A DNA stretch of 64,000 bases from Burkholderia sp. Nafp2/4-1b (GTDB taxonomy: Bacteria > Pseudomonadota > Gammaproteobacteria > Burkholderiales > Burkholderiaceae). The position numbers and the translations under genes are program-made. The notes beneath the pieces are model-generated. The model had not been told where the DNA came from, did not search any database, and saw only the letters and a list, made by a program, of their open reading frames with translations. This document shows, piece by piece, positions 1 to 9,897 of the stretch (position 1 is its first letter; the number at the start of each line of letters is the position of its first letter). The DNA is taken from positions 62,001-126,000 of the forward strand of contig NZ_ML058601.1 in NCBI RefSeq assembly GCF_003635165.1. Reading direction: 5' to 3'.

Positions 1-411
1 GTCGTCGTCGAGCGGCGTGTGGATCCAGCCCGACCGGCCGGCCAGCATCGGCGAGCGCACGGGATGCACGTACAGCGCGTAGTAGTAGGTGCGTTCGAAC
101 GCCGAGAAACGCGCGTGGAACGTGTCCGGCATCGGCTTCGCCCACTGCACCGACACTGTCGACGGCAGGAACGCGTTGGTGCCGCGCACCCACGAGAAAT
201 CCGTGCGGTCGAGTTCCGTGTCGAAATGCACGACCTGGCCGAGCCCGTGCACGCCCGTGTCGGTCCGCCCCGCGACCGTCGTGTGCAGCGGCACGCACGC
301 GAATTCGCCGAGCGCACGCTCGAGTGCATCCTGCACGGTCTTGCCGTGCGGCTGCGCCTGCCAGCCGCAGAACGCCGCGCCGTCGTACTGAATCCCGAGC
401 GCGATCCGCAT
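1..411 (-). CDS. truA: tRNA pseudouridine(38-40) synthase TruA, partial (3' end outside window)
   Basis: TruA isomerises uridines 38-40 in the anticodon arm of tRNAs to pseudouridine. The visible 137 residues are the N-terminal part. They begin [20 protein letters not shown] and contain the family's catalytic motif [10 protein letters not shown], whose Asp is the nucleophile. The gene reads off the left end of the window, so its C-terminal half is missing here. The ATG overlaps the fimV stop codon as TGATG, so the two genes are translationally coupled. A fimV-truA order is also known in Pseudomonas. Identification is from direct reading of the translation and is very secure. Confidence 0.95.
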   Translation of the reverse strand, partial: MRIALGIQYDGAAFCGWQAQPHGKTVQDALERALGEFACVPLHTTVAGRTDTGVHGLGQVVHFDTELDRTDFSWVRGTNAFLPSTVSVQWAKPMPDTFHARFSAFERTYYYALYVHPVRSPMLAGRSGWIHTPLDDD

Positions 412-2681
412 CACGCCTCGTCCGCCAGTTTCGCGAGCAGCGCGCGTGCATCGTCGCGCGTCGCGGCGTCGTTCGCGTCGACCACTTCCTGCAGCAGCGT
501 GCGCGCGCCGGACAGGTCGCCCAGTTCGACGTACTCGGACGCGAGATCCAGCTTGTTGCGGGCGATGCGCGCGAGCTCCTCCGGCGTCAGTGCCGGCAAC
601 ACGGCGCCCGGCGTGGACGGCAGGTCGAGGTCGAAATCCAGCTTCAGCGCGCCGAACTGCGCGCCCCCGAGCGGCGGCAGCGACGACGGCGTGGATGCGC
701 CCGCAGCGTGAGGTGCGGGCGTGGATGCATCCGGATCCCAGTCGAACTCGTCGTCCTGGTCGGCTGAATGTTCCGGGGACAGACCGTTCACGCCGACGTG
801 CGGAGGCGCGGCGGATTGACCGTTAGTTGCGATATGCTCGCCTGCGGCTCGCCCCTCTTCCTCGGCCTGCTCGTCCGCGGCACGCGGCGGCAGCGGCATG
901 TCGAGGCTGTTGAGCGCGCTGATCGCGTTCTGCATCAGCGCCGCGTGCTGCGCGTCGTTGGTCGCTGCGGCGGGTGCTGCGACGGGCTCGTCCGCCGCCG
1001 GTTCCGCGACGGGCTTCACGTCGTGCGCGGCCGACGCTGCGTCGATGTCGGGCGCGACGTGCGCAGACGGCCCTTCCGCCTGCTCGTCATGCGGCTTCGC
1101 CGCTTCCGGCGACGACGCGACCTCGGGTTTGTGCGTCTCGACCGACTCGGCCGCTGCGGCGGCCGCCGTGACCAGATTCACGTCGCCCGCCGCGTCGCGG
1201 GCCACCGGCGTCTCGGGGAGGATCGGCGGCGACGGTTCGGTGCGCGCGACGGGCGCAGAAGGCGCTTCCACTTGCTCGTCGTGCGGCTTTGCCGTATCCG
1301 GCGACGACGCGACCTCGGGTTCGTGCATCTCGACCGTCTCGGCCGCTGCGGCAGCCGCCGTAACCAGACTCAGGTCGCCGGCCGCGTCGCGGGCCAGTGG
1401 CGTCTCGGGGAGGATCGGCGGCAACGGTTCGGCGGATGCGACAGGCGACGGCGATGCATCGGCATCGCCAGCAGCCGCGACGCCGGAGGCCGGCGTGATG
1501 TCGTCGGCCGAGCGCGCTTTGCGGCGTTTGCGCCAGGCAAACCCGGCCGCAAGCACGACCACGGCCGCGCCGGCCGCCGCGGCCGGACGCCAGTCGATCT
1601 GTTCCGAACCGCGTACGGGTGCGGCGGCCGGCGCCGGCACGGCCGCCTGCACGGGCGCCGATGCCGGCTGTACCGCACTCGCGGCCACACCGGACGCCGC
1701 TTCGCTCGCGGCCGCAGACGACGCGGCAGCGGATGCCCCCGCGTCGTTTGCAGCGGGACGCGGCACAGCGGGTGTCGGTACAGGCGCCGGTGCAACGTTG
1801 TTCGTCGCGGCGGGCTTGCCGATTCCGTGCTTCTGCAGCTCCATCAGCACGCGGTTCTTCAGCGCGAGCAGTTGCTGCAGGCTCGACGGCCGCGGCTGCG
1901 ATGCGCCCGCGACGGGGGCCGCCGCGGACGGTTCGTGCATGCGTTGCGCCGGATTGCCCGGTACCGACTGGATAGCGGCTTCGCTTGCCGACGACGGCGC
2001 GGACTGAATCGAGCCGCTCCATACGTGCGGGCCGCTTGCACCGGCCGCCGACGCTGCCGGCTGAACGGGTTCGACCGTCGACGCACCGTGCGCAGCGGAC
2101 GCGCCGATCGAAGCCGACGCCCCGGCCGCTGTCGCGACGCTCGCCCCGCTGACCGGCGCCGGATGCGCAGCCGACGCGGCCGGCGCGGCTTGCACGGCCG
2201 AACCCGGATGCGGCGCGGTCGCACCATGCTGCGCGACAGAAGCGGCGGCCGTGCCCGACGCGGCGGCCGGCGCGGATGCTGCCGCTGTTCCGGACGCACC
2301 CGACACACCCGACGCACCGGCCGGCACGAGCGCCGCACCGGTCGCGTCGAGCGCGGGCACCGTCAGCGTCGCGCCGACTTTCAGGCGGCTCGGGTCGCGC
2401 TTCATGAACGCCTGCGGATTCGCGTCGAACAGCGCACGGCCGGCGCGCGCAAGCACGGCCGGATCGTGCGACTGGGTCGCGGCTTTCGCGAGGTCGTTCA
2501 ACGACTGGCCAGGCTGGACGGTCACGTTGAGCGGCGCGGGTCCACCTGCTGCGGACGCCGGCAGATCACCGGCGCCGGCGGCCCAGGCCGACGCGGACGC
2601 GCCCAGCGCCAGGATCGCCAGCGCGGCACGCACGGCGCACGACAGACGGGACAGACGCGGAAACAAGGAAATTCGGGACAT
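411..2681 (-). CDS. fimV: FimV-family LysM-like inner-membrane protein
   Basis: FimV proteins sit in the inner membrane with a periplasmic peptidoglycan-binding LysM-like domain and a cytoplasmic TPR-like C-terminus. In other genera they organise the cell pole, type IV pili and secretion. This 756-residue protein has a signal peptide (about residues 1-35), a LysM-like segment with [13 protein letters not shown] (about 51-112), a long Ala/Ser/Pro-rich linker, one membrane span near 362-385 followed by RKRRK, an acidic cytoplasmic region with a 64-residue tandem duplication (418-545), and a C-terminal FimV motif (about 695-756, [20 protein letters not shown]). The start at MSRISLF was chosen because the signal peptide begins there; the open frame runs further upstream but looks non-coding. 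The pili and secretion role is inferred from the family. Confidence 0.85.
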   Translation of the reverse strand: MSRISLFPRLSRLSCAVRAALAILALGASASAWAAGAGDLPASAAGGPAPLNVTVQPGQSLNDLAKAATQSHDPAVLARAGRALFDANPQAFMKRDPSRLKVGATLTVPALDATGAALVPAGASGVSGASGTAAASAPAAASGTAAASVAQHGATAPHPGSAVQAAPAASAAHPAPVSGASVATAAGASASIGASAAHGASTVEPVQPAASAAGASGPHVWSGSIQSAPSSASEAAIQSVPGNPAQRMHEPSAAAPVAGASQPRPSSLQQLLALKNRVLMELQKHGIGKPAATNNVAPAPVPTPAVPRPAANDAGASAAASSAAASEAASGVAASAVQPASAPVQAAVPAPAAAPVRGSEQIDWRPAAAAGAAVVVLAAGFAWRKRRKARSADDITPASGVAAAGDADASPSPVASAEPLPPILPETPLARDAAGDLSLVTAAAAAAETVEMHEPEVASSPDTAKPHDEQVEAPSAPVARTEPSPPILPETPVARDAAGDVNLVTAAAAAAESVETHKPEVASSPEAAKPHDEQAEGPSAHVAPDIDAASAAHDVKPVAEPAADEPVAAPAAATNDAQHAALMQNAISALNSLDMPLPPRAADEQAEEEGRAAGEHIATNGQSAAPPHVGVNGLSPEHSADQDDEFDWDPDASTPAPHAAGASTPSSLPPLGGAQFGALKLDFDLDLPSTPGAVLPALTPEELARIARNKLDLASEYVELGDLSGARTLLQEVVDANDAATRDDARALLAKLADEA
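1047..1430 (-). repeat. 192-bp in-frame tandem duplication inside fimV
   Basis: Two adjacent 64-codon units (1430-1239 and 1238-1047 on the minus strand) encode near-identical segments. Each starts [19 protein letters not shown] and contains [16 protein letters not shown] and AKPHDEQ. The match was found by aligning the translation and confirmed by the 192-bp spacing of the same DNA words. It lies in the cytoplasmic acidic linker, where copy number could vary without breaking the frame. Confidence 0.9.
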
Positions 2682-2758
2682 CGTAGGCTCTATCGCCGCG
2701 CACGGGCGCGGCTCGGATTCGCGTAGGAAAGCGTCAATAAAGTCGCCGCAGAAATGCA

Positions 2759-2785
2759 AAAGCGTCGCGCTGAACGCGACGCTTT
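2759..2785. promoter_or_regulatory. Perfect 11-bp hairpin upstream of fimV
   Basis: Arms AAAGCGTCGCG (2759-2769) and CGCGACGCTTT (2775-2785) pair perfectly around a 5-nt loop. It lies 74 bp upstream of the fimV start. On the minus strand it is followed only by a weak T-rich stretch (TTTGCATTTCTG). It may be a backup terminator for asd or a structure in the fimV leader. Confidence 0.5.
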
Positions 2786-2921
2786 CGGCGGTTCTGCGCG
2801 TCGTAACCGCATAGTTTACTTCACGCGATCGGATTCCGGCCGAATTCGTCGCCGGTCGCTGCGGCCGCTCATGCCGGTGCAGCGGCTCGGCCGCCGCCTG
2901 CACACCGCCGGGCGCCGGCCA

Positions 2922-2963
2922 AATAAAAAACGCCTGCCGCCCCGCGAAGGGCTGGCAGGCGTT
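2922..2963 (-). terminator. Rho-independent terminator of asd
   Basis: Minus-strand RNA forms a stem AACGCCTGCC/GGCAGGCGTT directly followed by TTTTTTATTT. It starts about 33 bases after the asd stop codon. The stem is perfect over 10 bp, so this is a strong intrinsic terminator separating asd from fimV. Confidence 0.9.
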
Positions 2964-2995
2964 GCGCGCCGATGGCGCGCTGCGCGGTCCGATCC

Positions 2996-4117
2996 TTACT
3001 TGTCGAGCAGGATGCGCAGCATGCGGCGCAGCGGTTCGGCCGCGCCCCACAGCAGCTGATCGCCGACCGTGAATGCCGACAGGTATTCGCCGCCCATCGC
3101 GAGCTTGCGCAGGCGACCGACCGGCACCGTCAGCGTACCGGTGATCTTCGCCGGCGACAGGTCGCGCATCGATGCTTCGCGCTCGTTCGGGACAACCTTC
3201 ACCCAGTCGTTCGCCGACGCGAGGATGCCGTTGATTTCGTCGAGCGGGACGTCCTTCTTCAGCTTGATCGTCAGCGCCTGCGAGTGGCAGCGCATCGCGC
3301 CGATCCGCACGCACAGGCCGTCGACCGGGATCGAGCCCGGCTCGCCCATGGCCGGCTTGCCGAGGATCTTGTTGGTTTCCGCGCCGCCCTTCCACTCTTC
3401 CTTCGACATCCCGTTGCCGAGATCCTTGTCGATCCACGGAATCAGCGAACCGGCGAGCGGCACGCCGAACTGGCTCGTCGGCATCGCGTCGCTGTTCATC
3501 GTCGCGAGCACGCGGCGGTCGATGTCGAGAATCGCGGAAGCCGGATCGGCGAGCTGTTCCTGCACCGAACCGTGCAGCGCGCCCATCTGCGACAGCAGTT
3601 CACGCATGTTCTGCGCGCCCGCGCCCGATGCGGCCTGGTACGTCATCGCCGTCATCCAGTCGACGAGGTTCTCGCGGAACAGGCCGCCTAGTGCCATCAG
3701 CATCAGGCTGACCGTGCAGTTGCCGCCGACGAAGTTCTTCGTGCCCTTGACGAGCGCGTCCTTGATCACGTCGAGGTTGACCGGATCGAGGATGATGACC
3801 GCGTCGTCCTGCATCCGCAGCGACGATGCCGCGTCGATCCAGTAGCCGTTCCAGCCGGCCGCGCGCAGCTTCGGGAACACGTCGTTCGTGTAGTCGCCGC
3901 CCTGGCACGTGATGATCACGTCGCACTTCTTCAGCTCGTCGACGTTGGTCGCGTCCTTGAGCGTGGTCTCGTTTTTCGCGAACGACGGCGCCTTGCCGCC
4001 TGTATTGCTGGTGCTGAAAAACACCGGTTCGATCAGGTCGAAATCACCTTCTTCCTGCATGCGTTGCATCAGCACGCTGCCGACCATGCCGCGCCAACCT
4101 ACGAGACCTACGTTCAT
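2996..4117 (-). CDS. asd: Aspartate-semialdehyde dehydrogenase
   Basis: Asd reduces aspartyl phosphate to aspartate semialdehyde with NADPH, the shared step to lysine, diaminopimelate, threonine, methionine and isoleucine. The 373-residue protein begins [16 protein letters not shown] (nucleotide-binding loop). It carries the active-site Cys134 in [10 protein letters not shown] and the family signature around [12 protein letters not shown]. Length matches the proteobacterial enzyme. An AAAGGG ribosome site lies 6 nt before the ATG. It follows the leu genes on the same strand but has its own promoter and leader upstream and its own terminator downstream. Confidence 0.97.
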   Translation of the reverse strand: MNVGLVGWRGMVGSVLMQRMQEEGDFDLIEPVFFSTSNTGGKAPSFAKNETTLKDATNVDELKKCDVIITCQGGDYTNDVFPKLRAAGWNGYWIDAASSLRMQDDAVIILDPVNLDVIKDALVKGTKNFVGGNCTVSLMLMALGGLFRENLVDWMTAMTYQAASGAGAQNMRELLSQMGALHGSVQEQLADPASAILDIDRRVLATMNSDAMPTSQFGVPLAGSLIPWIDKDLGNGMSKEEWKGGAETNKILGKPAMGEPGSIPVDGLCVRIGAMRCHSQALTIKLKKDVPLDEINGILASANDWVKVVPNEREASMRDLSPAKITGTLTVPVGRLRKLAMGGEYLSAFTVGDQLLWGAAEPLRRMLRILLDK

Positions 4118-4135
4118 GACTAACCCTTTGAATGG

Positions 4136-4188
4136 AGCTTCCCCGCCATTTCCGTCCCCGGCGTGACCGCGCGGGGAAACAGGCGGGC
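4136..4188 (-). promoter_or_regulatory. Mutually exclusive hairpins between leader ORF and asd
   Basis: Between the leader stop and asd, the minus-strand RNA can form either TTCCCCGC pairing with GCGGGGAA (with CCCGCC/GGCGGG as an alternative outer pairing), or a smaller CCCC-GCG / CGC-C-GGGG stem-loop that uses the same C-run. These cannot coexist, as expected of an attenuator. No U-run follows either stem, so control would act on translation of asd or through Rho rather than by intrinsic termination. Pairings were read by eye. Confidence 0.5.
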
Positions 4189-4198
4189 ACGACGGCGA

Positions 4199-4318
4199 TC
4201 AGCGTTTAATGATCGTTTTCGTGGTAATGGTTTTCGTGATGACGATGGCGCGCGCACCCGCACGGGCAGTGTTGCCGTGGAGTTTCAAGACCGGGGAGAT
4301 CAGGGAAATCAGCGCCAT
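4199..4318 (-). CDS. Candidate Ile/Thr/Lys-rich leader peptide upstream of asd
   Basis: A 39-codon ORF (ATG to TGA) ends AIVITKTITTKTIIKR. The last 15 sense codons hold five Ile, five Thr and three Lys codons, all end products of the pathway that asd feeds. It resembles the logic of the enterobacterial thr leader, in which ribosome stalling at regulatory codons controls the operon. The ORF stops 81 bases before the asd start, and that spacer can form competing hairpins. The predicted transcription start coincides with the ATG, so the message may be leaderless; no Shine-Dalgarno sequence is visible. The function is inferred. The codon run is directly visible. Confidence 0.65.
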   Translation of the reverse strand: MALISLISPVLKLHGNTARAGARAIVITKTITTKTIIKR

Positions 4319-4324
4319 CGTTCG

Positions 4325-4353
4325 AGTCTACACAAAGCCGGTTGCCCGCACAA
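4325..4353 (-). promoter_or_regulatory. Sigma70-like promoter for leader-asd
   Basis: On the minus strand TTGTGC (4353-4348) and TAGACT (4330-4325) are separated by 17 nt. The expected start point, about 7 nt downstream, falls on the leader ATG at 4318. Both hexamers match consensus only in part, but the spacing is optimal. Confidence 0.5.
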
Positions 4354-4455
4354 CGGCCAACCGTGCGGAAACCGGCCGATTTCGCGGCCGGTTCGCGCCC
4401 TTTCTACATTAACTGCCTTGACTGCTGCCTAACTGCCGTACTGCGTTGCCGCGCG

Positions 4456-5523
4456 TTACAGCGCGGCGACCACCGCGTCGCCCATCGCCACCGTGCCGAC
4501 CTGCTTGCAGCCCGGCGTCGCGATGTCGCCCGTGCGATAGCCTTGTTCGAGCACCGTTTTCACCGCGCGCTCGATGCGATCGGCCTGTTCCGCACGATTC
4601 AGCGAGTAGCGCAGCAGCATCGCGGCCGACAGGATCGTTGCGAGCGGGTTAGCGATGCCCTTGCCCGCGATGTCCGGTGCCGAGCCGTGCGACGGCTCGT
4701 ACAGGCCCTTGTTGTTCTTGTCGAGCGACGCCGACGGCAGCATGCCGATCGAACCCGTCAGCATCGACGCTTCATCCGACAGGATGTCGCCGAACATGTT
4801 GCCGGTCACGATCACGTCGAACTGCTTCGGCGCCTTCGCGAGCTGCATCGCCGCGTTGTCGACGTACATGTGCGACAGCTCGACGTCCGCGTATTCCTTC
4901 GACACGTCGATCATGATGTCACGCCAGAACTGCGACGTCTCGAGCACGTTCGACTTGTCGACCGACAGCAGCTTCTTCGCGCGCTTTTGCGCGGCCTGGA
5001 ACGCGACGTGCGCGATGCGGCGCACTTCCGGCTCCGAGTAGCGCATCGTGTCGAAGCCTTCGCGTTCGCCGGCGAACGGGCCGTCCGGCGCCGCGCGCAC
5101 GCCGCGCGGCTGGCCGAAGTAGATGTCGCCGTTCAGTTCGCGCACGATCAGGATGTCGAGGCCCGCGACGAGTTCCGGCTTCAGCGGCGATGCATCGACG
5201 AGCTGCGGATAGCAGATCGCCGGGCGGAAGTTCGCGAACAGCTCGAGATGCTTGCGCAGCCCGAGGATCGCCTGCTCGGGGCGCAGCGCGCGCTCGAGCG
5301 AGTCGTACTTCCAGTCGCCGACCGCGCCGAACAGGATCGCGTCCGCTTCCTTCGCGAGTTTCAGCGTCGCGTCCGGCAGCGGATGACCGCTCGCCTCGTA
5401 GCCCGCGCCGCCGACCGGCGCCTGTTCGAGTTCGAACTTCTCGCCGAGGGCGTTCAGCACCTTGACCGCTTCGTTGACGATTTCCGGACCGATGCCGTCG
5501 CCGGGCAGCACTGCAATCTTCAT
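4456..5523 (-). CDS. leuB: 3-isopropylmalate dehydrogenase
   Basis: LeuB oxidatively decarboxylates 3-isopropylmalate to 2-oxoisocaproate using NAD, the third step of leucine synthesis. The 355-residue protein begins [16 protein letters not shown] and has the family signature region with [14 protein letters not shown] and the nucleotide-site stretch [18 protein letters not shown]. The start is preceded by AGGAATAACGC. It is the last gene of the leuC-entericidin-leuD-leuB set, 75 bp after leuD. No strong terminator was seen before the asd promoter. Confidence 0.97.
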   Translation of the reverse strand: MKIAVLPGDGIGPEIVNEAVKVLNALGEKFELEQAPVGGAGYEASGHPLPDATLKLAKEADAILFGAVGDWKYDSLERALRPEQAILGLRKHLELFANFRPAICYPQLVDASPLKPELVAGLDILIVRELNGDIYFGQPRGVRAAPDGPFAGEREGFDTMRYSEPEVRRIAHVAFQAAQKRAKKLLSVDKSNVLETSQFWRDIMIDVSKEYADVELSHMYVDNAAMQLAKAPKQFDVIVTGNMFGDILSDEASMLTGSIGMLPSASLDKNNKGLYEPSHGSAPDIAGKGIANPLATILSAAMLLRYSLNRAEQADRIERAVKTVLEQGYRTGDIATPGCKQVGTVAMGDAVVAAL

Positions 5524-5598
5524 GCGTTATTCCTGACTGGGTAGGTGTGGGTGGCAAGTCGGCGAGCGCGCGTCATGCGCGCCCGCCCGAAGGCAATC

Positions 5599-6249
5599 TC
5601 AGCCGACCAGCTTGTTGTTGAGCCACGGCTGCTTCGCGAGCCGCTCGGCTTCGAACTGACGGATCTTGTCCGCGTGACGCAGCGTGAGCCCGATGTCGTC
5701 GAACCCGTTCAGCAGGCAGTACTTGCGGAACGCAGTGATGTCGAACGCATACTCGCGGCCGTCGCCCGTGCGCACGACCTGCGCGTCGAGATCGATCGTC
5801 AGTTGAAAGCCGTTGAATGCGACCGTCTCGTTGAACAGGTGATCAACCTGCTGCTCGGTCAGCACGATCGGCAGCAGCCCGTTCTTGTAGCAGTTGTTGA
5901 AGAAGATGTCGGCGAAGCTCGGCGCGATGATCGCGCGGAAGCCGTACTGCTGCAGCGCCCACGGCGCGTGCTCGCGCGAGCTGCCGCAGCCGAAGTTCTT
6001 GCGGGCGAGCAGCACCGAGGCACCCTGGTAGCGCGGTTGGTTCAGCACGAAGTCCGGGTTCAGCGGACGCTTCGAGTTGTCCTGACCCGGCTCGCCGTGG
6101 TCGAGGTAACGCCATTCGTCGAACGCGTTCGGGCCGAAACCCGTGCGCTTGATCGACTTCAGGAACTGCTTCGGGATGATCGCGTCGGTGTCGACGTTCT
6201 CGCGATCGAGCGGCGCCACGACGCCGGTATGTACAGTGAATTTTTCCAT
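5599..6249 (-). CDS. leuD: 3-isopropylmalate dehydratase small subunit
   Basis: LeuD forms the swivelling small subunit of isopropylmalate isomerase with LeuC, converting 2- to 3-isopropylmalate. The 216-residue sequence begins [22 protein letters not shown] and contains the diagnostic [13 protein letters not shown] motif. Length is normal for the bacterial two-subunit enzyme. It is separated from leuC by the 147-bp entericidin-like gene, an insertion into an otherwise standard leuCDB order. Confidence 0.97.
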   Translation of the reverse strand: MEKFTVHTGVVAPLDRENVDTDAIIPKQFLKSIKRTGFGPNAFDEWRYLDHGEPGQDNSKRPLNPDFVLNQPRYQGASVLLARKNFGCGSSREHAPWALQQYGFRAIIAPSFADIFFNNCYKNGLLPIVLTEQQVDHLFNETVAFNGFQLTIDLDAQVVRTGDGREYAFDITAFRKYCLLNGFDDIGLTLRHADKIRQFEAERLAKQPWLNNKLVG

Positions 6250-6314
6250 GATCCGTCTATCCGGTAGAAGGGCCGGCAGTCAGCCGGCGCACATCGACAA
6301 ATTCTCGGCGGCCA

Positions 6315-6461
6315 TCAATCCGCGGCGCGCTGGAGCGCATTGCCGGCGGCGTTGACGTCCTGGCCGAAGCCTCGGACGGTATTGCAGCCCGCAAGGCCGA
6401 AGCCCAGCCCCGCGAGCGCCAGCGCGGCAACCAGCCGCGCGATGAGTTTCGTTGCCGTCAC
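6315..6461 (-). CDS. Entericidin A/B-like small lipoprotein
   Basis: A 48-residue ORF starts with GTG three bases after the leuC stop, with GGGGT just upstream inside leuC. It begins VTATKLIARLVAALALAG, continues through a hydrophobic stretch to a lipobox ending LAGC, and then reads NTVRGFGQDVNAAGNALQ. The lipid-anchored C-NTxxGxGxDxxxAGxAL pattern is that of entericidins, tiny outer-membrane lipoproteins studied as a toxin/antidote pair in enterobacteria. Here it is a single gene embedded between leuC and leuD. Its role in Burkholderia is unknown to me. Confidence 0.85.
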   Translation of the reverse strand: MTATKLIARLVAALALAGLGFGLAGCNTVRGFGQDVNAAGNALQRAAD

Positions 6462-6464
6462 GCG

Positions 6465-7874
<1,410 letters not shown>

Positions 7875-7920
7875 GGGTATGCGGGGTCGTTGTGACTACA
7901 AGCCTTACTGGTGCGATCGA

Positions 7921-8016
7921 TTATGCCACGCAGAACGCGCTGCGGCGCAGGCTCGGCGCTAAAAAACCCATTAAAAACAGTGGTTTGGCTGGTAGTGCCA
8001 ATACCTGTATCGGCAT
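7921..8016 (-). CDS. Possible leucine-rich leader mini-ORF upstream of leuC
   Basis: A 31-codon ORF on the minus strand begins MPIQVLALPAKPLFLMGFLA and has six Leu codons (TTG, CTA, CTG, TTA, TTA, CTG). TTA and CTA are very rare in neighbouring genes. It overlaps the terminator-like hairpin at 7983-8028, so a ribosome paused at Leu codons 6-8 would sit on the hairpin's 3' arm. No convincing ribosome site is present and part of the Leu signal comes from the terminator T-tract. A plain terminator remains an equal explanation. Confidence 0.35.
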   Translation of the reverse strand: MPIQVLALPAKPLFLMGFLAPSLRRSAFCVA

Positions 8017-8028
8017 TACCAGCCAAAC
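7961..8028 (-). terminator. Long hairpin with T-tracts (terminator or leu attenuator)
   Basis: Arms 7983-7999 and 8012-8028 (GTTTGGCTGGTAGTGCC and its near-complement) form a 17-bp stem with one mismatch and a 12-nt loop. On the minus strand it is followed by TGTTTTTAATGGGTTTTTTAG. It lies 44 bases after the stop of the gene at 8073-8831 and about 90 bases before leuC. It could end the upstream transcript or regulate entry into leuC. Confidence 0.75.
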
Positions 8029-8072
8029 GGGGCACGCACGATCCGGCTCGCGGCGATCGCCCGCGCCCTCGC

Positions 8073-8831
8073 CTAGCCGTTCGGATATTCGCGATTGATC
8101 AGGTCGAGCCGCAGCATCGCGAGCTGCATGCCGGCGTTGCTCAGCAGGTAGAGATCGCGCCGCCGCATCGCCGGCTGCTGGGCCGATGCATCGTAGGTAC
8201 CCGGCAGCGTCAGCCCGGCCGGCACCGCCGCCTGCATCCCCGCCGCGTTCGACGCGCGCACGGCGATCGACGCCTGATCGCGGTGCGTGACGACGCCGAC
8301 CTTGCCGAGCGCCGCCGCCGAACCGGCCTGCCTGACGATCGCGGCGACCACGCCGTCGGGCGTCGGTATCAGGCTGCCGGCCGCCGCAGCGGGCGTCGCG
8401 ATCGACGTCACGCCGGCCGTCAGTCCGTACTTCGACGCGAGCACGCTCGCGACTTCCTGCTGCGCGAAAACCGGCACCGCGATCTTCTGCCGAAGCTGGA
8501 ACACGGCATCGGCGATCGCCTCGTTCACGGGGCCCGGCACCGGCGTGGCGGCCGATGCCCCGGCGCGACTGCCGAAGCCGAACGCGGCAATCGTGTTGAT
8601 GGCGGCAGCGTCGACGGTCGGCGGCGTCCAGGAGAAAAACGTGTCGAGCAGATGACCGGTTTCGTCGGCGGCGGTCGCGCGATCGTTCAGTTCGTTGGTC
8701 AGCTTGCCGAGCATCTGGCGCTGCAGTTCGGCATCGGAAACGGGCGCGTCGCCCGCGAAAGCGGGTGCAGCGGCGGCGCACGATGCGGCGAGCAATGAAG
8801 TGGAAGCCAGGAAATGGCGGCGGTTCGTCAT
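8073..8831 (-). CDS. Secreted protein of unknown function, paralogue of the upstream gene
   Basis: 252 residues begin MTNRRHFLASTSLLAASCAA, a twin-arginine-like signal ending near AFAG. The mature part aligns along its whole length with the neighbour at 8867-9688. Shared blocks include PxPGPVNEAIADAV, VFAQQEVASVLASKYGL, LGKVGVVTHRDQA and AGMQAA. The block order vaguely recalls DUF218/YdcF proteins (helix, conserved Glu, then VxxxHxxxA), but I could not establish this. The two genes are only 35 bp apart and probably form an operon. This copy lacks the lipobox seen in its paralogue. Confidence 0.8.
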   Translation of the reverse strand: MTNRRHFLASTSLLAASCAAAAPAFAGDAPVSDAELQRQMLGKLTNELNDRATAADETGHLLDTFFSWTPPTVDAAAINTIAAFGFGSRAGASAATPVPGPVNEAIADAVFQLRQKIAVPVFAQQEVASVLASKYGLTAGVTSIATPAAAAGSLIPTPDGVVAAIVRQAGSAAALGKVGVVTHRDQASIAVRASNAAGMQAAVPAGLTLPGTYDASAQQPAMRRRDLYLLSNAGMQLAMLRLDLINREYPNG

Positions 8832-8866
8832 GGTCACGGAATTCGAATGAGAAACAACGGAAGGCA

Positions 8867-9688
8867 TCAGCCCTTCGGGAACGCCCGCATCGTCGCGGTC
8901 ATCGCGCGCGTCAGCATCTGCGCATACATGTCGTGCACGAGATAGAGGCTGCGGTTGCGCGTCCACGGTTGGCCCGACTGCGGGTCGTACATCGTCGGCA
9001 GCGGCACCTCGGCGACCGCAGCCGCCTTCATGCCTGCCTGCTGCGAAATCTGGAGGCAGCGCTTCGCATGGTCGCGGTGGCCGACCACCGCGACGGTGCC
9101 CATCGCCGATGCGCCACCCGCGCGCGATACGGCCACGGCCGCGACACCCGCGGTGCTCAGGTACACGATCGAGCCGTCGCTCGCGATCACCGGCTCGATC
9201 GACGACAGCACGTCGCTGCCCATCCCGTATTTCGATACCAGGAAGCGCGCGATTTCCCACTGCGCGTAGACCTTGACGGGCTTCAACTGGCGGATGCGGT
9301 ACACGGCGTCCGCCAGCGCTTCGTTGACGGGCCCCGGATCGGGCAGCGCGGACTGGTTGCCGCCCGTGCTCGACGTGTTGCCGCTCGCCGCGTTCGGGCG
9401 ATTGCCGAAGCTGTACGCGACGATCGCGCCGATCTGTGCGGCCGGCACGGTCGGCAGCGCCCACGTGAAGCCGACATCGGTCATCGCCGGCACGATCGCA
9501 TCGACCGTCGCCGCATCGCCGAGCTGGGCGTTCAGTTTCGCGGACATCTGCGCGGCAAGTGCCGCATCGGTGATCGGTGCCGCCGCGACGTCGTCGCCGC
9601 CGCATGCGCTCAACAGCGGCGCCGCCGCAACGGCCGGTGCGGCAGCCAGGAATTTTCTGCGGGTAGCAGTCGATGGATTCGAATTCAT
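8867..9688 (-). CDS. Tat-type lipoprotein of unknown function, paralogue of downstream gene
   Basis: 273 residues begin MNSNPSTATRRKFLAAAPAV with an RRKFL twin-arginine motif and a lipobox-like LLSAC followed by GGDD, so export through Tat and lipid anchoring is likely. The body shares PDPGPVNEALADAVYRIRQ, VYAQWEIARFLVSKYGM and TVAVVGHRDHAKRC with the 8073-8831 product, showing a tandem duplication followed by divergence. A DUF218-like fold is a weak possibility. Function is not recognised. The 407-bp region upstream has imperfect repeats but no clear promoter. Confidence 0.8.
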   Translation of the reverse strand: MNSNPSTATRRKFLAAAPAVAAAPLLSACGGDDVAAAPITDAALAAQMSAKLNAQLGDAATVDAIVPAMTDVGFTWALPTVPAAQIGAIVAYSFGNRPNAASGNTSSTGGNQSALPDPGPVNEALADAVYRIRQLKPVKVYAQWEIARFLVSKYGMGSDVLSSIEPVIASDGSIVYLSTAGVAAVAVSRAGGASAMGTVAVVGHRDHAKRCLQISQQAGMKAAAVAEVPLPTMYDPQSGQPWTRNRSLYLVHDMYAQMLTRAMTATMRAFPKG

Positions 9689-9897
9689 AAGAGATACGAA
9701 ACGATGCGAATCGCAGTGTTGCGAGTCGCGGGGTCAGCGGAAATGGCAATCGGGCGCGTCGCGCGGTTCGGCGATGGGCGGCAGAGCCGGAGCGTGAACC
9801 GCAACGCGACGATCCGTCGATCGACGAGACGGAATCGTAGTGGCCGTCTATTAAATTGCGGTGAAGTTGTCGAACGAATGCGGACGATCATCACTTC

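Noticed and set aside
2682..3437. Upstream extension of the fimV frame to 1008 codons
   Set aside because: It crosses the asd terminator and the antisense of asd; the signal peptide starts at MSRISLF.
4209..4412. 67-codon plus-strand ORF (MIVFVVMVFVMTM...) upstream of asd
   Set aside because: It is the complement of the Thr/Ile/Lys codon run of the leader on the minus strand and has no ribosome site.
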